From Elysia crispata (Eukaryota; Mollusca; Gastropoda; Plakobranchidae): a DNA stretch of 64,000 nt. Each line of letters opens with the position of its first letter. Position 1 is the stretch's first letter. Below, in pieces: positions 1 through 13,539 of the stretch. Below the pieces are notes generated by a model that did no database searches, was not told where the DNA came from, and was given only the letters and a program-made list of their open reading frames with translations. Made by a program: the position numbers and the translations under genes. The stretch lies in contig JAWDGP010006253.1 of NCBI GenBank assembly GCA_033675545.1, positions 1-64,000 of the forward strand, written 5' to 3'.

Positions 1-281
1 GCCGAGTTGCTCAGGCGACTGTCGTTTCGGTTATTTTTTCCCTTTCAGGTCCAGGACTGAAAGTGACCGTTACTGCAACACCTGGTCTTGCACCGTCTCG
101 ATCTTCAGCCACTGGCTGTGACGTTCCCTCATCTTGTCCCATTCCTTGCTCAGCATTTTGTCGCAAGGCCTTCTTCACCCGGTTCATCTAGATCAAAACA
201 TTAATTTAAAAGGTCAGAGATTCAAGGCATGAAAAGAAAAAAGAAGAGGTGGCGATTCAAGGGCAAAAAAGAGAAAAAAAC

Positions 282-435
282 GAGAGAGAGAGAGGGAGAG
301 AGAGAGAGAGAGAGAGAGAGAAGCACACTAAGAGACAGAATAAGAGTTAAACCGTTGAGGAACGGACGGGGTAAGAAAGACCCCCCCGCAAAGCAAATAT
401 AAACAAAGATAAAAAAAAAAAAAAAAAAAAAAAAA
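282..435. repeat. GA microsatellite and poly(A) run
   Basis: A GA dinucleotide tract fills about 282-321 and a run of 25 A lies at 411-435. Both sit just upstream (on the minus strand, in the last intron) of the terminal exon of the PNKD-like gene. Confidence 0.9.
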
Positions 436-715
436 GTAAAAAGATTCGCATACGCGGCACAAGCCTGAGTGCTGGTGCGATTAAACCGGTAGGGGTTTTG
501 ACTTCATTGAAGAGATGCAAACTTTACAAAAATAACACAGCCACACAAATGTATTGAAGAGAAGTACATTTTTTACGACCAAGAGCAGGTGGGGAATTTT
601 ACTTAAATAAAGTAAAGCAAAATTTAAAATACATAGCATATAAATCTCTCCTGAGCTATACAACTACATTAAAGAAAAGCAAGACTTTATCATACAAATA
701 ACACACGCACACACA

Positions 716-740
716 CCCCCCCCCCATATATATATATATA

Positions 741-781
<41 letters not shown>
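716..781. repeat. Poly(C) and TA microsatellite
   Basis: A C10 run followed by a nearly pure TA tract with one CG interruption, inside the last intron of the PNKD-like gene. Confidence 0.9.
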
Positions 782-784
<3 letters not shown>

Positions 785-1498
785 GATACAATGTAGTGCT
801 TGTCCTGTTGTGAGTGAAAAATTGTTCTCCAATAAGAGGTAAAAATGTGCAACTGGTCAGAAAATATTACAGAGAAAAAATTTTTTAAGCCCCGAATTAA
901 CGAAAAAAAAAAGTCATTGGGTTGCACTTGAATTGATAAGCTTATCAGTAATTATTCTCGATCTTGTCACAATCTGTATAACATGCAAGATAAATTAAGA
1001 TTGTCAAGTTAATAAGATGTATTTGAACGTTTCTACCATTCCTTGTTGACAAATAGTGGATCCCGTCGATATCTTAGATAATAAAAAACCAGTACGAAAC
1101 GCTGGAGTAGGCCAAATTTCATTCAATTTTTAAATATTTATATTTTCGTTGCATTAAAGTGAAATAACATTTTTAAATATTATATTTTTTTTTAAATTAC
1201 AATGATTTGTTTTAAAAGCATCATTCTCTTTGAAATCTGCAAACCCTGAGAACAGCCTTTTTAAATGTTCACACAACCATTTGGTGATATATCATACACC
1301 AAATTTTGCAAAACAAAAATTCATTTTTTCGAAATAATTATAATGAACTTTCATGCTTTTTTTTTTTATCCTCAATCCATAATCGTTCTTTCGTATTTTT
1401 TACCTCGTGATTGGCAGATGAAAATTCAATAAACTTCATCACTGGACATTGAGCGATTTTGGGAGGGGATAACGAGAAAAAGAAATCGAAGTTGTCTT

Positions 1499-1503
<5 letters not shown>

Positions 1504-1563
<60 letters not shown>

Positions 1564-1571
1564 ATATATAT
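1504..1571. repeat. TA microsatellite
   Basis: Nearly pure TA tract of about 68 bp in the last intron of the PNKD-like gene; open frames running through it (poly Tyr-Ile) are artefacts. Confidence 0.9.
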
Positions 1572-3088
1572 CAGTGCATCGTGAAGAATTAATTGATAAT
1601 GTGAAAACAAGTTTTGCGTTATCAATATAGTGAACTGTTTTCTGAAACGATGTGCATAGTAATTTCGACCTTCTGTGAGTAGGTGAGGCCTCACCTTCAC
1701 AGCATGGGCAATGATCATATCAAAACAGAACTCGGCGATCTGGTCTTGTGTCATGGGGTGGTTAGGATTTCTGGGTCCGTTCGAAAAATACCCAGGTGCC
1801 CGGAGCAGCTATGATGGTCGATGATGCGCAGGAATGGGTTATGTGTCCTCCCCTTTAACAGTTAGAGAAGGGCAAGACGAAACAGAGTTAATAAGCAACT
1901 GTTGAAATCGAAACTATAATTGCAAAAAATTATTTATCCGCCCTCTAAGTATTAACGTTTCTTAATCCTTTAAAGGTTCATAACATAAGAGAGCTTTTGC
2001 CACCGCACAAAGAAATGAGGACTATTCTCATGATATAATATAGACTGCTCACACTTTCAACCGTTATTTGTCATTTTATATAGGCCAAAAAGATATGTAA
2101 GTTGCCATTCCTATAACAATGCTTTTTCGTGGGCTGTGACTAGACCGAATGCTAGTTTGTGCTTCTATTTTTTTTTTCAGTATTTTTTTAATAGTGAGAT
2201 AGGCATAAAATGTAAAGATTAGAATTAGGGCTAAGATAAGGGGTTAAAGTTATACAAGGAAACCTATAGGCTATAGCCCTCTGCAGGCACTCAATATCCT
2301 TCATATTGTCTTACTGAAATATTGGGTTCATCTTGAAAAATCATAAAGGTTATGTTTTAAGCATTAGTGATTGAATGCAAGTAAATTTTAATTCCATCCT
2401 TTACTCATAGTCAGTATGCTTATTACCATAAATAGAGTCGTCGATACCTCAAGTTTAAGAGCCGCCTCCACGGTAAAAAAATAGATTTATGAATAATTCG
2501 ATGAAAAACGGCGTACCTTAACCCACAAATATAGCCAGTTATAGAGCATAACTTGAAGTTTACCTATAGCCTCGGCATTTGAGTATAAAAATCTCACACA
2601 ATACATCATACATAATGCTAATGGAAACACCATACAACATTGATTGATTATGAGTTAAAAATTGTAAAAATTATCACATTTGAATACTCAGTGTGGATCA
2701 GAAAACAAATATGTATAAACAGCATAGATGATTTATACTTTGGCACCATGAGCTCTCCTGGTACTCTCACCTATAGTGGATGGACAGGTGCAAAATTTAG
2801 CTTCCCTCCTGGTTGAATGCCCAAGTCCAGCTTCAGCAGCGCCTTGATGTTTTCAGGCTCTATAAAGACTGCTTAGCTCAAGATTCTCAAGGGCTAGCTC
2901 GTGCCCGGGCCAGGCCATGGTGTCGTCAGGCAGATCTTTCATCTTGTTCCGAAAGGCGTTTAACTGCCTCATAGGGCCTGGAGAGAAGGGAAATACAATA
3001 GTGTATATAACTGGCATCCACTCGACTTGTAGTTTCCTCGTCAGGGTTCCCACAACGACGAAAGGGAGCATATATCTATCTAACTATC

Positions 3089-3091
<3 letters not shown>

Positions 3092-3141
<50 letters not shown>
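3092..3141. repeat. TA microsatellite
   Basis: Pure TA tract of about 50 bp, in the intron between PNKD-like exons 4 and 5. Confidence 0.9.
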
Positions 3142-3146
<5 letters not shown>

Positions 3147-6100
3147 GTATTTATAGTCATTTTGATGTATGGCAAATATAGGCAGGGAGGCGAATATATA
3201 TGTTGTATCGACAAGAAATAAGAACAGAATACAACTTGGTTTTTTCTTGATACTTTAACATCTTGAATATGTCTGACTTGCTTTGCATGCAAAAGACAAA
3301 GCAGTTTTCTCTGTTTACGCTTTTCATAAAATAAAAATTGGTAGCAAAGCCAGTTGAGTTGAGTTTTTTTAAGAAAAGGGCATTTAAATTATGATGGAAA
3401 AAAAAATAGTACTACTGGGAATTTCACATTTGTATGATAGAAATATGATATGCATGGTGTGTGTGATGTAGAAAGTCTTAGGAAATCAAAATGAAGCAGT
3501 ATCCTCAGCTTCTATTTGCTTGAAATTTTATCTCAGCGAACTAAACATACAACAAGGCGCAAGACATCGCCGATTTCGACGCTTTTTTCCCCTCTGTCAA
3601 GGAATATAATTCATATGAGACAGTGCATGAGGGTCATTTTAACTTATATATATCCCGGTGTGTTTTAAATCATTACAAATGCTTAAGAGCCACACCGGGT
3701 TTTTTTAAAAATAATTTTTAAATACTGATTGTAGCGCTCACGGATTTTGCTGAACCAAAAGAATCCGTTTGTATTTCCAGCACAATTAAAATTGTAACTT
3801 TAAACAGTAGTTACGTTCATCTTGTTGCTGGAAGAAGTGATATTAAAAGAAGAAGTTTATGAGATCTGAAGAAAAAAAACAACAATAAAAAACAATAGAA
3901 CTAATCATCCTAACAGATAAAGAGAAAGAGTAAGATAATGGGTGTAAGCCTATGACGACAAAAGGGATCAGGCTTTATCACTTCATTTTGATCGAATGCA
4001 ACTATTACAACATCGAGTGAGTTTAGAAGATATCATTTTAAGAAATAAAAGAAAGGCAGTCTAGATACGAAGTAATCTTGCACATGTGTATCACAGCAGG
4101 ATCGTCAAAAATTGAAAAAATCTTCATTTATAATAAAGTTGGACAATTTATTCTGATCAGGACGACTATCGAAGGATGATTAGAAGCATTAATCAATTTA
4201 TTTTTCCCAGTTTATGATTGTAGCGGCCTCTGCCCTTGCTCTGCCATGTTACCTTCAAAAGCCGCGCCGCAGCCCGCCAGCATAAGCAAAGTCTCCAGTG
4301 AAGACACTATCCATCATCCAAGTCTGAGCCGTGCAATCTCCACCTGGTATGGCCCTTCAGTATGGCCTGGGGTCCACATAGCCGTGAACTTCAGTTGTCC
4401 AAAAGCTGCAGAACACATTTTGCCATAACGGCAGTTAAAAGAGTTCTGGGGAGACACGTAGATCATTTTTGTTAATGAATTCGTTTTTTCAATTTTTCTT
4501 GGCCGATAGAAGTTATGCACCGAATCTACTTATTTAGCTAAGGCGATCTTCTGAAAAATCTGTTCCACTTAAAAGCGGATTCAGGACCCATTAGTTGGCG
4601 GGAAACCTGAATTAAGATATTTAAAGATTTCAGAGGAGGGATAAATGAAGAAGACAGTGTAGCGTAACTTACCTCGACCTCTTCCTATCGTTATTCTGAT
4701 TGCTTTAAGGCTAGTAGGGTCCCGGCTTGGGAGAAGTATTGTGGAGTAACACAAAGAGAAGCTGAGACATAACGGATACACCACATAGCTAAATTACTTT
4801 TAGATGATGTAAATACCATTATTATCCTGATCTTTAATCGTCGTCTACAACAAGGACACTAGCAGTGCAGATGGAGTGAAAAAGAAAGAAAGTTATCTTC
4901 CTGGCAGTCTTGACATTATTTGTGAGAAAGATTGGTTTTTTGCATTCACTTTGCTATCTTCAGCCGTCCCATTAAGCCTGTAGCTTTACTGCTGATTGTA
5001 GTGGAACAAAGTTAAAGTGAAACTAAACGATTTTTGCAACTCTATCAGCTAGAGAGGACTGGAGGTAAAAGTTTCAGGTATACTTAAAAAAAATATTGCC
5101 TCTTTTTTGCTTTTTTTTATGCCAACCATACAATTTTTTTCCTGCTTATAATGCAAGAGAGGCACCCTTGTATAGGTATTTCAAAGAACTCATTGATTGA
5201 GGAAATTCTAATAATCTGAGAATAGCCGCAATATAGAAGTATTTGCTTAGTGATTAACCAAAGCAGCATGCTGCTATAAATATTTCAAATTCAAGGCTTT
5301 ATTTTCACTATCATGGAAAAGATATTGGTGATTCAGAAGAGAAGTAAAATCAAAACTCACCGGAGCTCCTGTCCATCATCCACAGTGTGCGTGCAGTCAG
5401 GTACATGAAGTCCAGGAGGTCCCTCCATACACTTTCAGGCCCAGGAAGAAGTGGATCTCATCTGACGATTTCCACCGCTGTGGTCCCAGTGTTTGTGAGT
5501 TGTTAACACTTTGCTTTCCAGTTGGACATTCATCCTCTTCACCCCTTTCAGGTAAGGACAAGTATCAGTGTAACTGTTTGATCCCTCAGCATTAAATGGC
5601 AATAGTAAGAAAAGAATTTATTTATGTCAAAACCAGGTCGAGTAAGATATCATAGTGTCGAATAAATGTTGAATTTCGCACATTGTACTTAGCTTTACAA
5701 CAACTAAAAAAAAACAAACAAACAAACAAAAAAAAAAAAACAATGGAATACGCAGGGATCAAGGACCATAGGCAAGATGAGAAAGCTACACGTTGAAATG
5801 GTAAGTGAAAATTGATATAAAACAAATAAGGCAAATTTTTTCCACAGTATAAAAATGTGACAAAAATTTTCATCCACTTTAATTGGCCAATATCACACCA
5901 TAGATCGGCGATTCCATAATTGCGCTGTTTTGTGATACAGCTTTTACGTTCTGACAGTGTCACGTCGCCACATCAGTATATAAACTATCTTGGGTTTCCT
6001 CACAACGATCGATGGCACAGGGAGATTTATGATGCAGACTTCCTAATTACTGAAATGATTTCTGTTTGAAATCTATAAGAGCTAAATGGAGAATCTCATC

Positions 6101-8580
6101 TCCATTTGAGAAATATTATAACAAGTCTGAATATCTTCAAGATGACTAATAGATAGATCAGGGATATCTTGCTGCAAACTTCCTCTTTGGTGAAGCTTTT
6201 TGTATTTTTTTTTTAGTTATTCCAAGTTTAAACAGTTGCTTTCCTAGTATGCTATCTCCATGGCGGGGAGTATTCTCGGAAAATCGGCTGTAAGTGCCCA
6301 TTAGGGCGACATAATACGGATGGATTGCTTTTGCTCTTGAAAATAACAATGTTCTGTCGTTGCATTTTATCCTCTTCGTTTTGATTTATATCCTCTGGTC
6401 TTGAATTGTCGAGACACATCTTTGTCTGGTGAGTCTTTTTGGGTTGATTCTTATCAAATCTCCCATTCCAGCCTGTTTGTCCCCATCCAGTTCTTTTTAG
6501 CTTTCACCATTTCTTTCTTGACCTTATAGCTTTTTTTTTTTTTTACTTTACAGTTTTCAGTGTGCAACATCTTCCCCCTTTAATTTGTTTCTCATTCTCT
6601 TCTCGTCCTCACATAGGTCGAGGATCTCTGAGTCTTGTTTCGCTGGGCAATGTTTTGCCCGGTGGATTGCGGTCTTTGCAAATGCATTATTAAATGAGTT
6701 ATTTCGTGACACTGCTTCAGAATCTAAAATGTGGTTGGTAACAATGGTGAATGATGGGAATTTACCACCTATCTTTATCTACAAGACTTTTGCAACTATG
6801 ATTTTCTTTTAGCTTTTTATGGTCAAAGTTTAGTCTCGAATGTTTCAGCTATTTGTCATTTCGTTGTCGTGTTTACTTCTAAGAAATCTCTTGTTCCTGT
6901 GACTTCTCGAAAATTTCAACTATAAAACAAGTTTTGCTGGACTAGGCCATGTCCATCTATGGAGTATTCGTGAGGACCGAATTCATTGTGCGAGGAAGAG
7001 GCTATTGTAGTTGACTAATTCTAAAAGTCATCTTACCCAACATTTCCAAAAAAGAAATTATATATATATATAGATATAGATAGATAGATATAGATATGTA
7101 CATATAAGATTACTTCTTCATCTTACCTTTTCCTGGAAATAGCGTTTTCAGGTCCTTTTTTCAAGATTCCCATTAATGATTGAAACCAACAAAATATTTG
7201 GCTCGAAACAATAGTCTCGCAGCGTATTTTATGGACAATGATTATGTAGTTTATACTTTTAATATTGCATATCATTTTATGTCTAGCAGGGAAAACCAAT
7301 GAAAAAAAAAGAATGAAAGCAAACGATCTCGGTACCCACGATAGTTGCGTCCCCTACATCCACCAGAACGAAGATGTGCTCGGATAAATCTGCTATGAGA
7401 TAGGCATAGTTGTTCACTAGCACAGGGACCGGCAGAATGAGGAGCCCTTGAAACCTGGCACAGAGCAAAGACAAGGTAGAGTCTGGATAACGTTTAGATT
7501 CGGCGTGCTAGTATTTCCATATTAGAATTACTAAAATAGTGTCTATATGAACTTACACGATGCTTCATATTCACTTTACCACCAACATTTTCGTGTTAAG
7601 AATCAGAAATAGTATTGTAGAAAAAGAATTTCATTTAAAAGACAAGATTTCAATATATGATGCAAATATTTGCTATCGATGTCTAGAAAATTCAGTTTCT
7701 TTGTCAGTCTGAACATTTGAAACTCCCCCCCCGACTGGAAAATGTAGAATCTAAGTTGCTTTCTGTCTAAAATAAGCATTCAAAGTAATGAAGCGTAGAT
7801 TGATGATTCATTGGATCATTGCATTTTGGCCTAAGATTAATTCCTTACAACTTGTTTATAAACTTCGTTTTTCCAAAGCAGTGTTGTTTCCAACCTTAAA
7901 TCTATCTTAGATAAGATTACTTTCGATCTTTATGATTCTATGCATATAACTAGATTTTAAACAACCCATTGTTTTATCCCTAGATTTAGGTTTAAGCATT
8001 CTGAATATTAACCGCCAAATCAAAGAAATCGTATTCATAAGAACGTTCTTAATTGGATGGACCTACTTTAAAGAAAAGAGTAATTGATACTGATAGGCAA
8101 GGCAAATTAATAATAATCCAATTCGCAAGCATAATTTTAATTGTTAAACCAAATTGTAATAACCAGTTTAACAAAAAAAAGCACGATCTGTGGATAACTG
8201 TATTATAAGCATTTTATTTGTAATTAAAATGGCAAAGTGTGAGGGAAACACAGCACAAAAATGAGCAATTAAAAAAACATGCATTAATAATGCTTTGGGA
8301 GTCTTTTAATGCAAACGTATCGTATTTTTTTTACCACATGGAGCAGAATATCATAATATTTTTTCATTAAATTACATTTTGTGTCATGCCAAAATCGATA
8401 GTAATTTGTATTGACAGAAAAATAAATGGAGCTGTCGTGCTGCTAAAAAAAAATTAGCAACATGATGTTCAAGTTTTAAGCCTTGATGGTCCCAAATGTG
8501 GATGAAATTCACTCGCCCTGTGAGTTTTCACTTGAAAGCCAAAATTGTCTTTGTTCTGTACTTAGGGGTTAAACCCCCTG

Positions 8581-8623
8581 CCCCCCCCCCCCCCCCCCCC
8601 CCCCCTTTCCTCTCTCTCTCTCC
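8581..8623. repeat. Poly(C)25 followed by TC tract
   Basis: Twenty-five consecutive C followed by a pyrimidine-only TC stretch, in the first intron of the PNKD-like gene. Such a strand-asymmetric tract is a likely spot for polymerase slippage and assembly error. Confidence 0.9.
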
Positions 8624-8944
8624 CTTGTTTATTTTATAAGTAACCAAAAGGAGAATGTTTACAAACATGAATAAATATTCTCAAGATTTTTTTATTTTTG
8701 CTTCTTTTCTTCTCTGCTATCCTCGTTCACGATTTCTGATACCCGACATTCCAGATACTGGTAATAATGGGTATGTATAAAATAACTGGATCAAGCAAAC
8801 TTACACGAAAGGCGTCAGTTTGCTGTGCATGGCATTTTCTCCGAACTGTTTCTGGAAGTTGGCGATGAATCGATTGTGGATACAGCGGCCGATACACGTA
8901 TCCGCATAAAGAGTATAACCAGCTTTAAACACGCAACTTCCCAT

Positions 8945-11900
8945 CGTCGGATAATCAGGGCTGCTCAGCCTCTATTTTTCTTGCTCATTTGCTCAGTGTA
9001 TAAAACATAAAGGGCATACTGCGACTGCTTGGTCAATATTTACTGCATTGCATGTACAATTTAGTACTGAAATACTCAAATTGTTTTTATTTATGACCTC
9101 TATGGTAGAGGATTACACCAGCTTGTTTTTATAGGTGTAGCCCTTGAGGTCTTTTGGTGTTGCATCTTGCGTTTTAAATTGTATGGGTTTCCTTTGTTTC
9201 AATTTTAAATGTATGCGTTAGGATTAAACTATACACTAAACAATGTATCGATCCAAACTTGTTGTTTTTATCAACTACAGGAAATAACATTTTTATAAAA
9301 ATGATATGGCCGGCTATCATTTCATGATCAGAGTAAAAAATTACGATTGTAGCAAATTAAATCTAGATCTAGATAAATCAATCATTTACAACCCTTTTTT
9401 TTTCAATTTCAGAACAGAAATTTATCTTTCTCTATTAAATGCGAGCTTCACAGTTGAGGTCTAGATCTAATCAAGAGAAGAGGCCTCCTTTAATACTAAA
9501 TGGTTTAGATACTGCGGTCTCGACTAACAAGTAGAGCCTAAATTTCCGGGGCTAAATTTGAGAAATTATACAGGAATGAAGCGCTCTTGGGATTCCACTA
9601 ATTCTTTGGAATAATTAAAAAATATGAATCATCGTTCAATGTTATTTTTTTTATATACGGACTTGAATTTTTATCCATCCTAATATACTGCGATTTTAAA
9701 ATTCCTGCATTAGCACAAAAAAAAAAAAACAAAAAAACAAAAAAACTAATTGGAGCCCATAACAAGTTTATGAAAGATTAAGAAAAACAAATAAACAAAT
9801 GAAAAATTTAAGGAATTATACCCTACTCCTACACAACAGTCACGCTTAAGCTTGTAAATAAAGTTTAGAGCTTTCTAAATCTTGAAATGAGCAGTGAGAA
9901 TGTATAATTTTAATTTATATCGCCTATTTATATCCACAGACACTAATTAGCCTTTGATTCCCGAACGAACCCCAATTTACAAAGTCTCGCCGAAAATCGA
10001 ACATGAATTTTAAAGAAAATAAGATGTAACAATCAAAATTTTAAGAAAAGACACTATGACTTATATTTATTGTATTGCATTTGGATTTGAAAGGTGTAGT
10101 TTCTGCAAAATGTGAAGCTCCATTTTCGTTTGGCACTGTGATCATCATGACCGAAAGTAGGAATCATTTAAATAAAAGTGTAATGATTTTTTTTTAATCT
10201 TACTTCTTCTAATATTATAAAGAATAAAGTGCAGATGTACCTTTACATTACAACTGGAAACAATTTAGTAACACAGCTGCATATGGAATAGATCATATAT
10301 AAAAATTTTTACGCGAGCCTAAAATTTGAAGCAACTTGACAGCATTAAATCTTCTTAAAAAACTGACAACATTAAACGATCCGCTGGTGCAACTGGTGAA
10401 CTTGTTAGCTCAAGAAATCTGCGTTTACACTAATTTTTAGGTTATGGAAACATTATCTCAGAACCAAGGGTTGCAACACACATAATTTAAAAGCAAAAAC
10501 ATAATTTATAATAAAAACTCGTACTAATTTTTCAACATCGTTAAGTCGCAGAAATTTTCCCTAGTTAAGCATCGTTTACGAAATTAAGGGACAAACCAAA
10601 CATTTGGGTACAATCCGTAGCTGATTATAACTATTTTAAATTAGTGTTGTATCTTGTAGGCCTACCAAATTATTAGAAGTGAGAACATTTTCTTTAAATA
10701 AATTCACAATAACCGAGCAAAGTAAAGTGTTTTTGTTTATTTTTTGTTAATATGTAAAATTCTTATAACATTCAGATTGAATTATATCATTCCATAGAAA
10801 ATAATGAAAAAGAAAACTCAAAATAAGCGTAAAAATTAGCTGAATCTTAGACATAATGATTTTTTTTCATGTTGTATACATAAAAATATTTCCTTTTAAT
10901 CAAATTTATTTCTAGATAATGTTTTCGCTAAAATACGCTGTTTTTAAACCTGCAACAACAACAAAAAGTTTCAAAGTTGATCCTTTGAAAAAAAAAAAAA
11001 AGCATATATTAATGTCTCTGAAAGCTGATACAGTTGGAAACGATATTTTTATTGTTTCTGTTATTTTGTTAATGTTTTGTGTGCTGCATTTGTTTGTTTA
11101 TGTTGCTATTGTTGTCGTGGTTGTAGTGCTGGTAAGGGTATGGTGTAAGCGTTAAAATGTTCCCCACATTAAGCTGAAAGCAACCCTACACATTTCGATA
11201 TCCTCATACTTTACCTAACTAGATCGCAACAGGTTCATTGTGCTTTTTTCTTTTTATAATCAATTGACTTGCCATTTATTTACCAAGTCAACTTTTCAAA
11301 CTTTTTTTTTAAGTTTTAAATTGTTCGTTTTTTAGTTACAAGATCGCGTCAATAAGAATGACAAAAGCATTACATCTTCTTTAGATCCTTAAAAAAATTT
11401 CCGTTATTAAAAATAGATTTCAAGGTAAGTTATCATTAATTTTAGTTTTCTGTAGCACAACAAAGAGTAGCTCCTGCACTAAGACATCTAAACTGTAAGT
11501 CTTTTTAAAAAAAATTCTGATACCTTTGCCCTGATGGGCAAAAGTATTAAGATTAGCTAGCCAAATTAATCTTGCAAAACTCCAATCTATCCATAAATCT
11601 ATTTAAATACTCATTATCCTTCTAGGTTTCTAACAAATGAATAGATATGAATTTCTCCAAAGGCAGTGCATCTCTAGACAATTTTTGAGACAATAATTAT
11701 ATAAAATGAGCATTGGGAGGGATCATCAAAGAAATTGGTAAAGTGCAGAGTAATCTGTTTTCAAATATTTTATTTTAAAGTGCCATGAAGTAGTAAAAAA
11801 TAGAGGACATCTGATTAGTTTTCTGCTAGCTTAAAAGAGTTTACCTGATCCAAAATTGTAGGTGGCATAATTTGTGAGATCTCAATCCTAAAATTTAGAT

Positions 11901-12479
11901 AATCGATTATTTAAAAACTCTATTGTTTATACAATACTTAGCTTTTAAGACGTAACGGCTTGTAGAAAAGAACAGAATGGAAAGAAAATCTCATTTACGT
12001 CTGTTAAAAGTCACTGGACAAATGAGGCGATAATATAAGGAAAAAAACAAAACAAAACAAAAACAAAAACCGTGAGGGCTGGTGGACGCGCGGGCTGGGG
12101 GAAGGGAGTTATTAAATACTTCACATGTCCAGTTCGCCAACCCTGATAACTCGCAAACCGATGGTTTCAACATTGGAAAGCTCTACTGTAACAGTCAGAG
12201 GCTGTGATATCTACGGTTACTTAATTTGTCTAAAAATATTTTTCTGTTTTTTTTAATGGTCCATCATGACATAATGTGACAAAGACCATTCATCTTATGA
12301 TTGATCATACAGAAATACCTTGAAATAATTGCCGGTCTTCAAACTTGTTTCATTCACTAAAGGATTTGGACTGAGTAAATTATGAGAAAATGTATCAAAC
12401 ACTTCAGGAAATGAATTTCAATCCGCAAATCGTTGGTCATATCAGATCACTTTGCGAAGACCAGGTGAAATCACCGGTG
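8945..12479. other. Intergenic, no recognisable gene
   Basis: AT-rich sequence upstream of the PNKD-like start. I see no conserved coding exon on either strand. It holds two short TAGATC-type palindromic runs (about 9361-9385 and 9460-9476) and an A-rich stretch near 9718-9745. Short open frames here have no family resemblance. Confidence 0.6.
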
Positions 12480-13500
12480 CAATAAGGCTGTTCAACGACA
12501 GAATGGTTTCTTAGAACAGAAACCGGCACAGAAGGAATAATGAGAGATGTAGCACATGAATATAGAAATGGGGAATATGAGGAGTCTTTCATTGGAAGGC
12601 TTTGCCTTAGAGATTTGAGACATGTCGATTACAATGCAATACTAGCCACAACACTAAAAGGCTTTAAAAAATTATTAAATCTGACAAAGAACAAAAGTAA
12701 GAAAGACGTCGTAATAACTATTGATATTAAAGAAATAGAAAGGATGAACAGTTTTGAGTATCTGGGTGCTAGGATTAAAGCCAATAGGAAAAGAACTCCA
12801 GAAATAAGAAGAGGATAGGCAATGACAACAGCAAGGCTAACAAAAACTACTTCTAACTGGAAAGGATAAGGCACAGCTAGCACAAAAGTGAAAATCTTGA
12901 TGACTTAGATTTCAAACTGCAACAGGTCTAAATGAGTGTGAAGCATGGATTGTAAACTAAACAAACGCCAAAAAGGTCACTGCTTTTGGAATGGAGTGAC
13001 ACAGTAAAATTCTCATACAGGAATAAAGAAAGCAGCCAAACAACGCTAAAGGCTGAGACAGCCTGGTCTTGTCTTGGCAAGGCGATGGGTGCCGTATCGA
13101 GGTGCAGGTTCGATCCCTGTCCACTCCATTTGTTTTTTTTATAATGTTTTCACGCCTTTCGTCTTATTTGTCGGTCTCGGACTCGATCTCGGTTTCCTAT
13201 ACTAGAAAAATTCTGAGAAATACCTTGCATTGAAACAAATTACGAACAAAGATGTACTGACAAGGACAGACACATTAATTCAACAACATTCTTAAAGAGC
13301 ATAAGAAGACTTACGCATAAATATTTTTTTCACATCAAACGACAGAAAAATCCTTGAAAAAAGGGTAAGAGAGAAAACCAATCAGAAGGTGGGAGTAAGA
13401 TATAGAAGACTGGCAGGAAACAATAATAACCCAAGCATAAAGACTGATAGAAGATCGAAATTCAACAGGGCTGGATCAAAGAGTTCTGAAAAAAAAATGG
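12480..13500 (+). mobile_element. Non-LTR retrotransposon (LINE) 3' relic, split by a SINE
   Basis: Plus-strand translation resembles the C-terminal end of LINE reverse transcriptases: the segment around 12720-12850 reads ERMNSFEYLGARIKANRKRT and then EIRRG, matching the usual pattern 'F-x-YLG-x-I-x(n)-EI-x-R'. After about 12900 it continues with CEAWIV and NAKKVTAFGMEWHSKIL in another frame. The reading resumes after the SINE at 13014-13206 (KILRNTLH spans the joined target site) and continues to about 13500 with a typical basic LINE tail. Frames are broken by stops and indels, so it is dead. The upstream end is uncertain. Confidence 0.7.
13014..13206 (+). mobile_element. tRNA-derived SINE inserted in LINE relic
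   Basis: Contains a clear pol III B box (GGTTCGATCCC) preceded by a tRNA-like segment ending GCCGTATCGAGGTGCA, followed by the body motif CACGCCTTTCGTCTTATTTG shared with the copies at 14320-14445 and 23306-23485. It is flanked by the 8-bp direct repeat AAAATTCT (13006-13013 and 13207-13214). Removing it with one repeat restores the LINE reading frame, which supports both boundaries. Confidence 0.8.
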
Positions 13501-13539
13501 TGTGGGTGCTTTGAAATGTTTTAGGGTCCAATTACCGAC

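Larger units (their letters stand above)
11..8944 (-). pseudogene. PNKD: PNKD-like (glyoxalase II family) gene, 7 exons, multiply frameshifted
   Basis: Seven exons can be placed on the minus strand: 8944-8805 (start Met, reads MGSCVFKAGYT), 7454-7336, 5544-5361, 4405-4253, 2977-2771, 1852-1695 and 187-11 (stop at 13-11). Together they spell a PNKD-type metallo-beta-lactamase-fold hydrolase: LPVPVLVNNYAYLI, then THKHWDHSGGN (zinc motif), VYGG, TPGHTEG, VFTGD, AGCGAAFEG, LPDDTMAWPGHE, EPEN, CTCPSTIGE and HNPFLR, in family order. The family is known as mitochondrial or membrane-associated glyoxalase II relatives. Donors and acceptors look good (for example gtaagt after exon 1, a strong pyrimidine tract before 2977). 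However, the conserved motifs sit in different frames inside single exons: after GGNRQMRS and after VYGG in exon 3; after GHTEG, before VFTGD and after it in exon 4; after LENLELS and again before CTCPSTIGE in exon 5; around NPFLR and HPMTQDQI in exon 6. At least eight indels are needed. Either a recent pseudogene or a locally poor assembly; the two neighbouring genes have none. Confidence 0.82.

Noticed and set aside
6158..6349. Open frame with RHGDSILGKQL as a possible extra PNKD exon
   Set aside because: The true metal-motif exon (THKHWDHSGGN) lies at 5361-5544, and this frame fits neither the order nor the splice phase.
12629..12883. Minus-strand open frame with hydrophobic residues
   Set aside because: It is the shadow of the plus-strand LINE segment at the same place; the plus strand carries the recognisable RT pattern.
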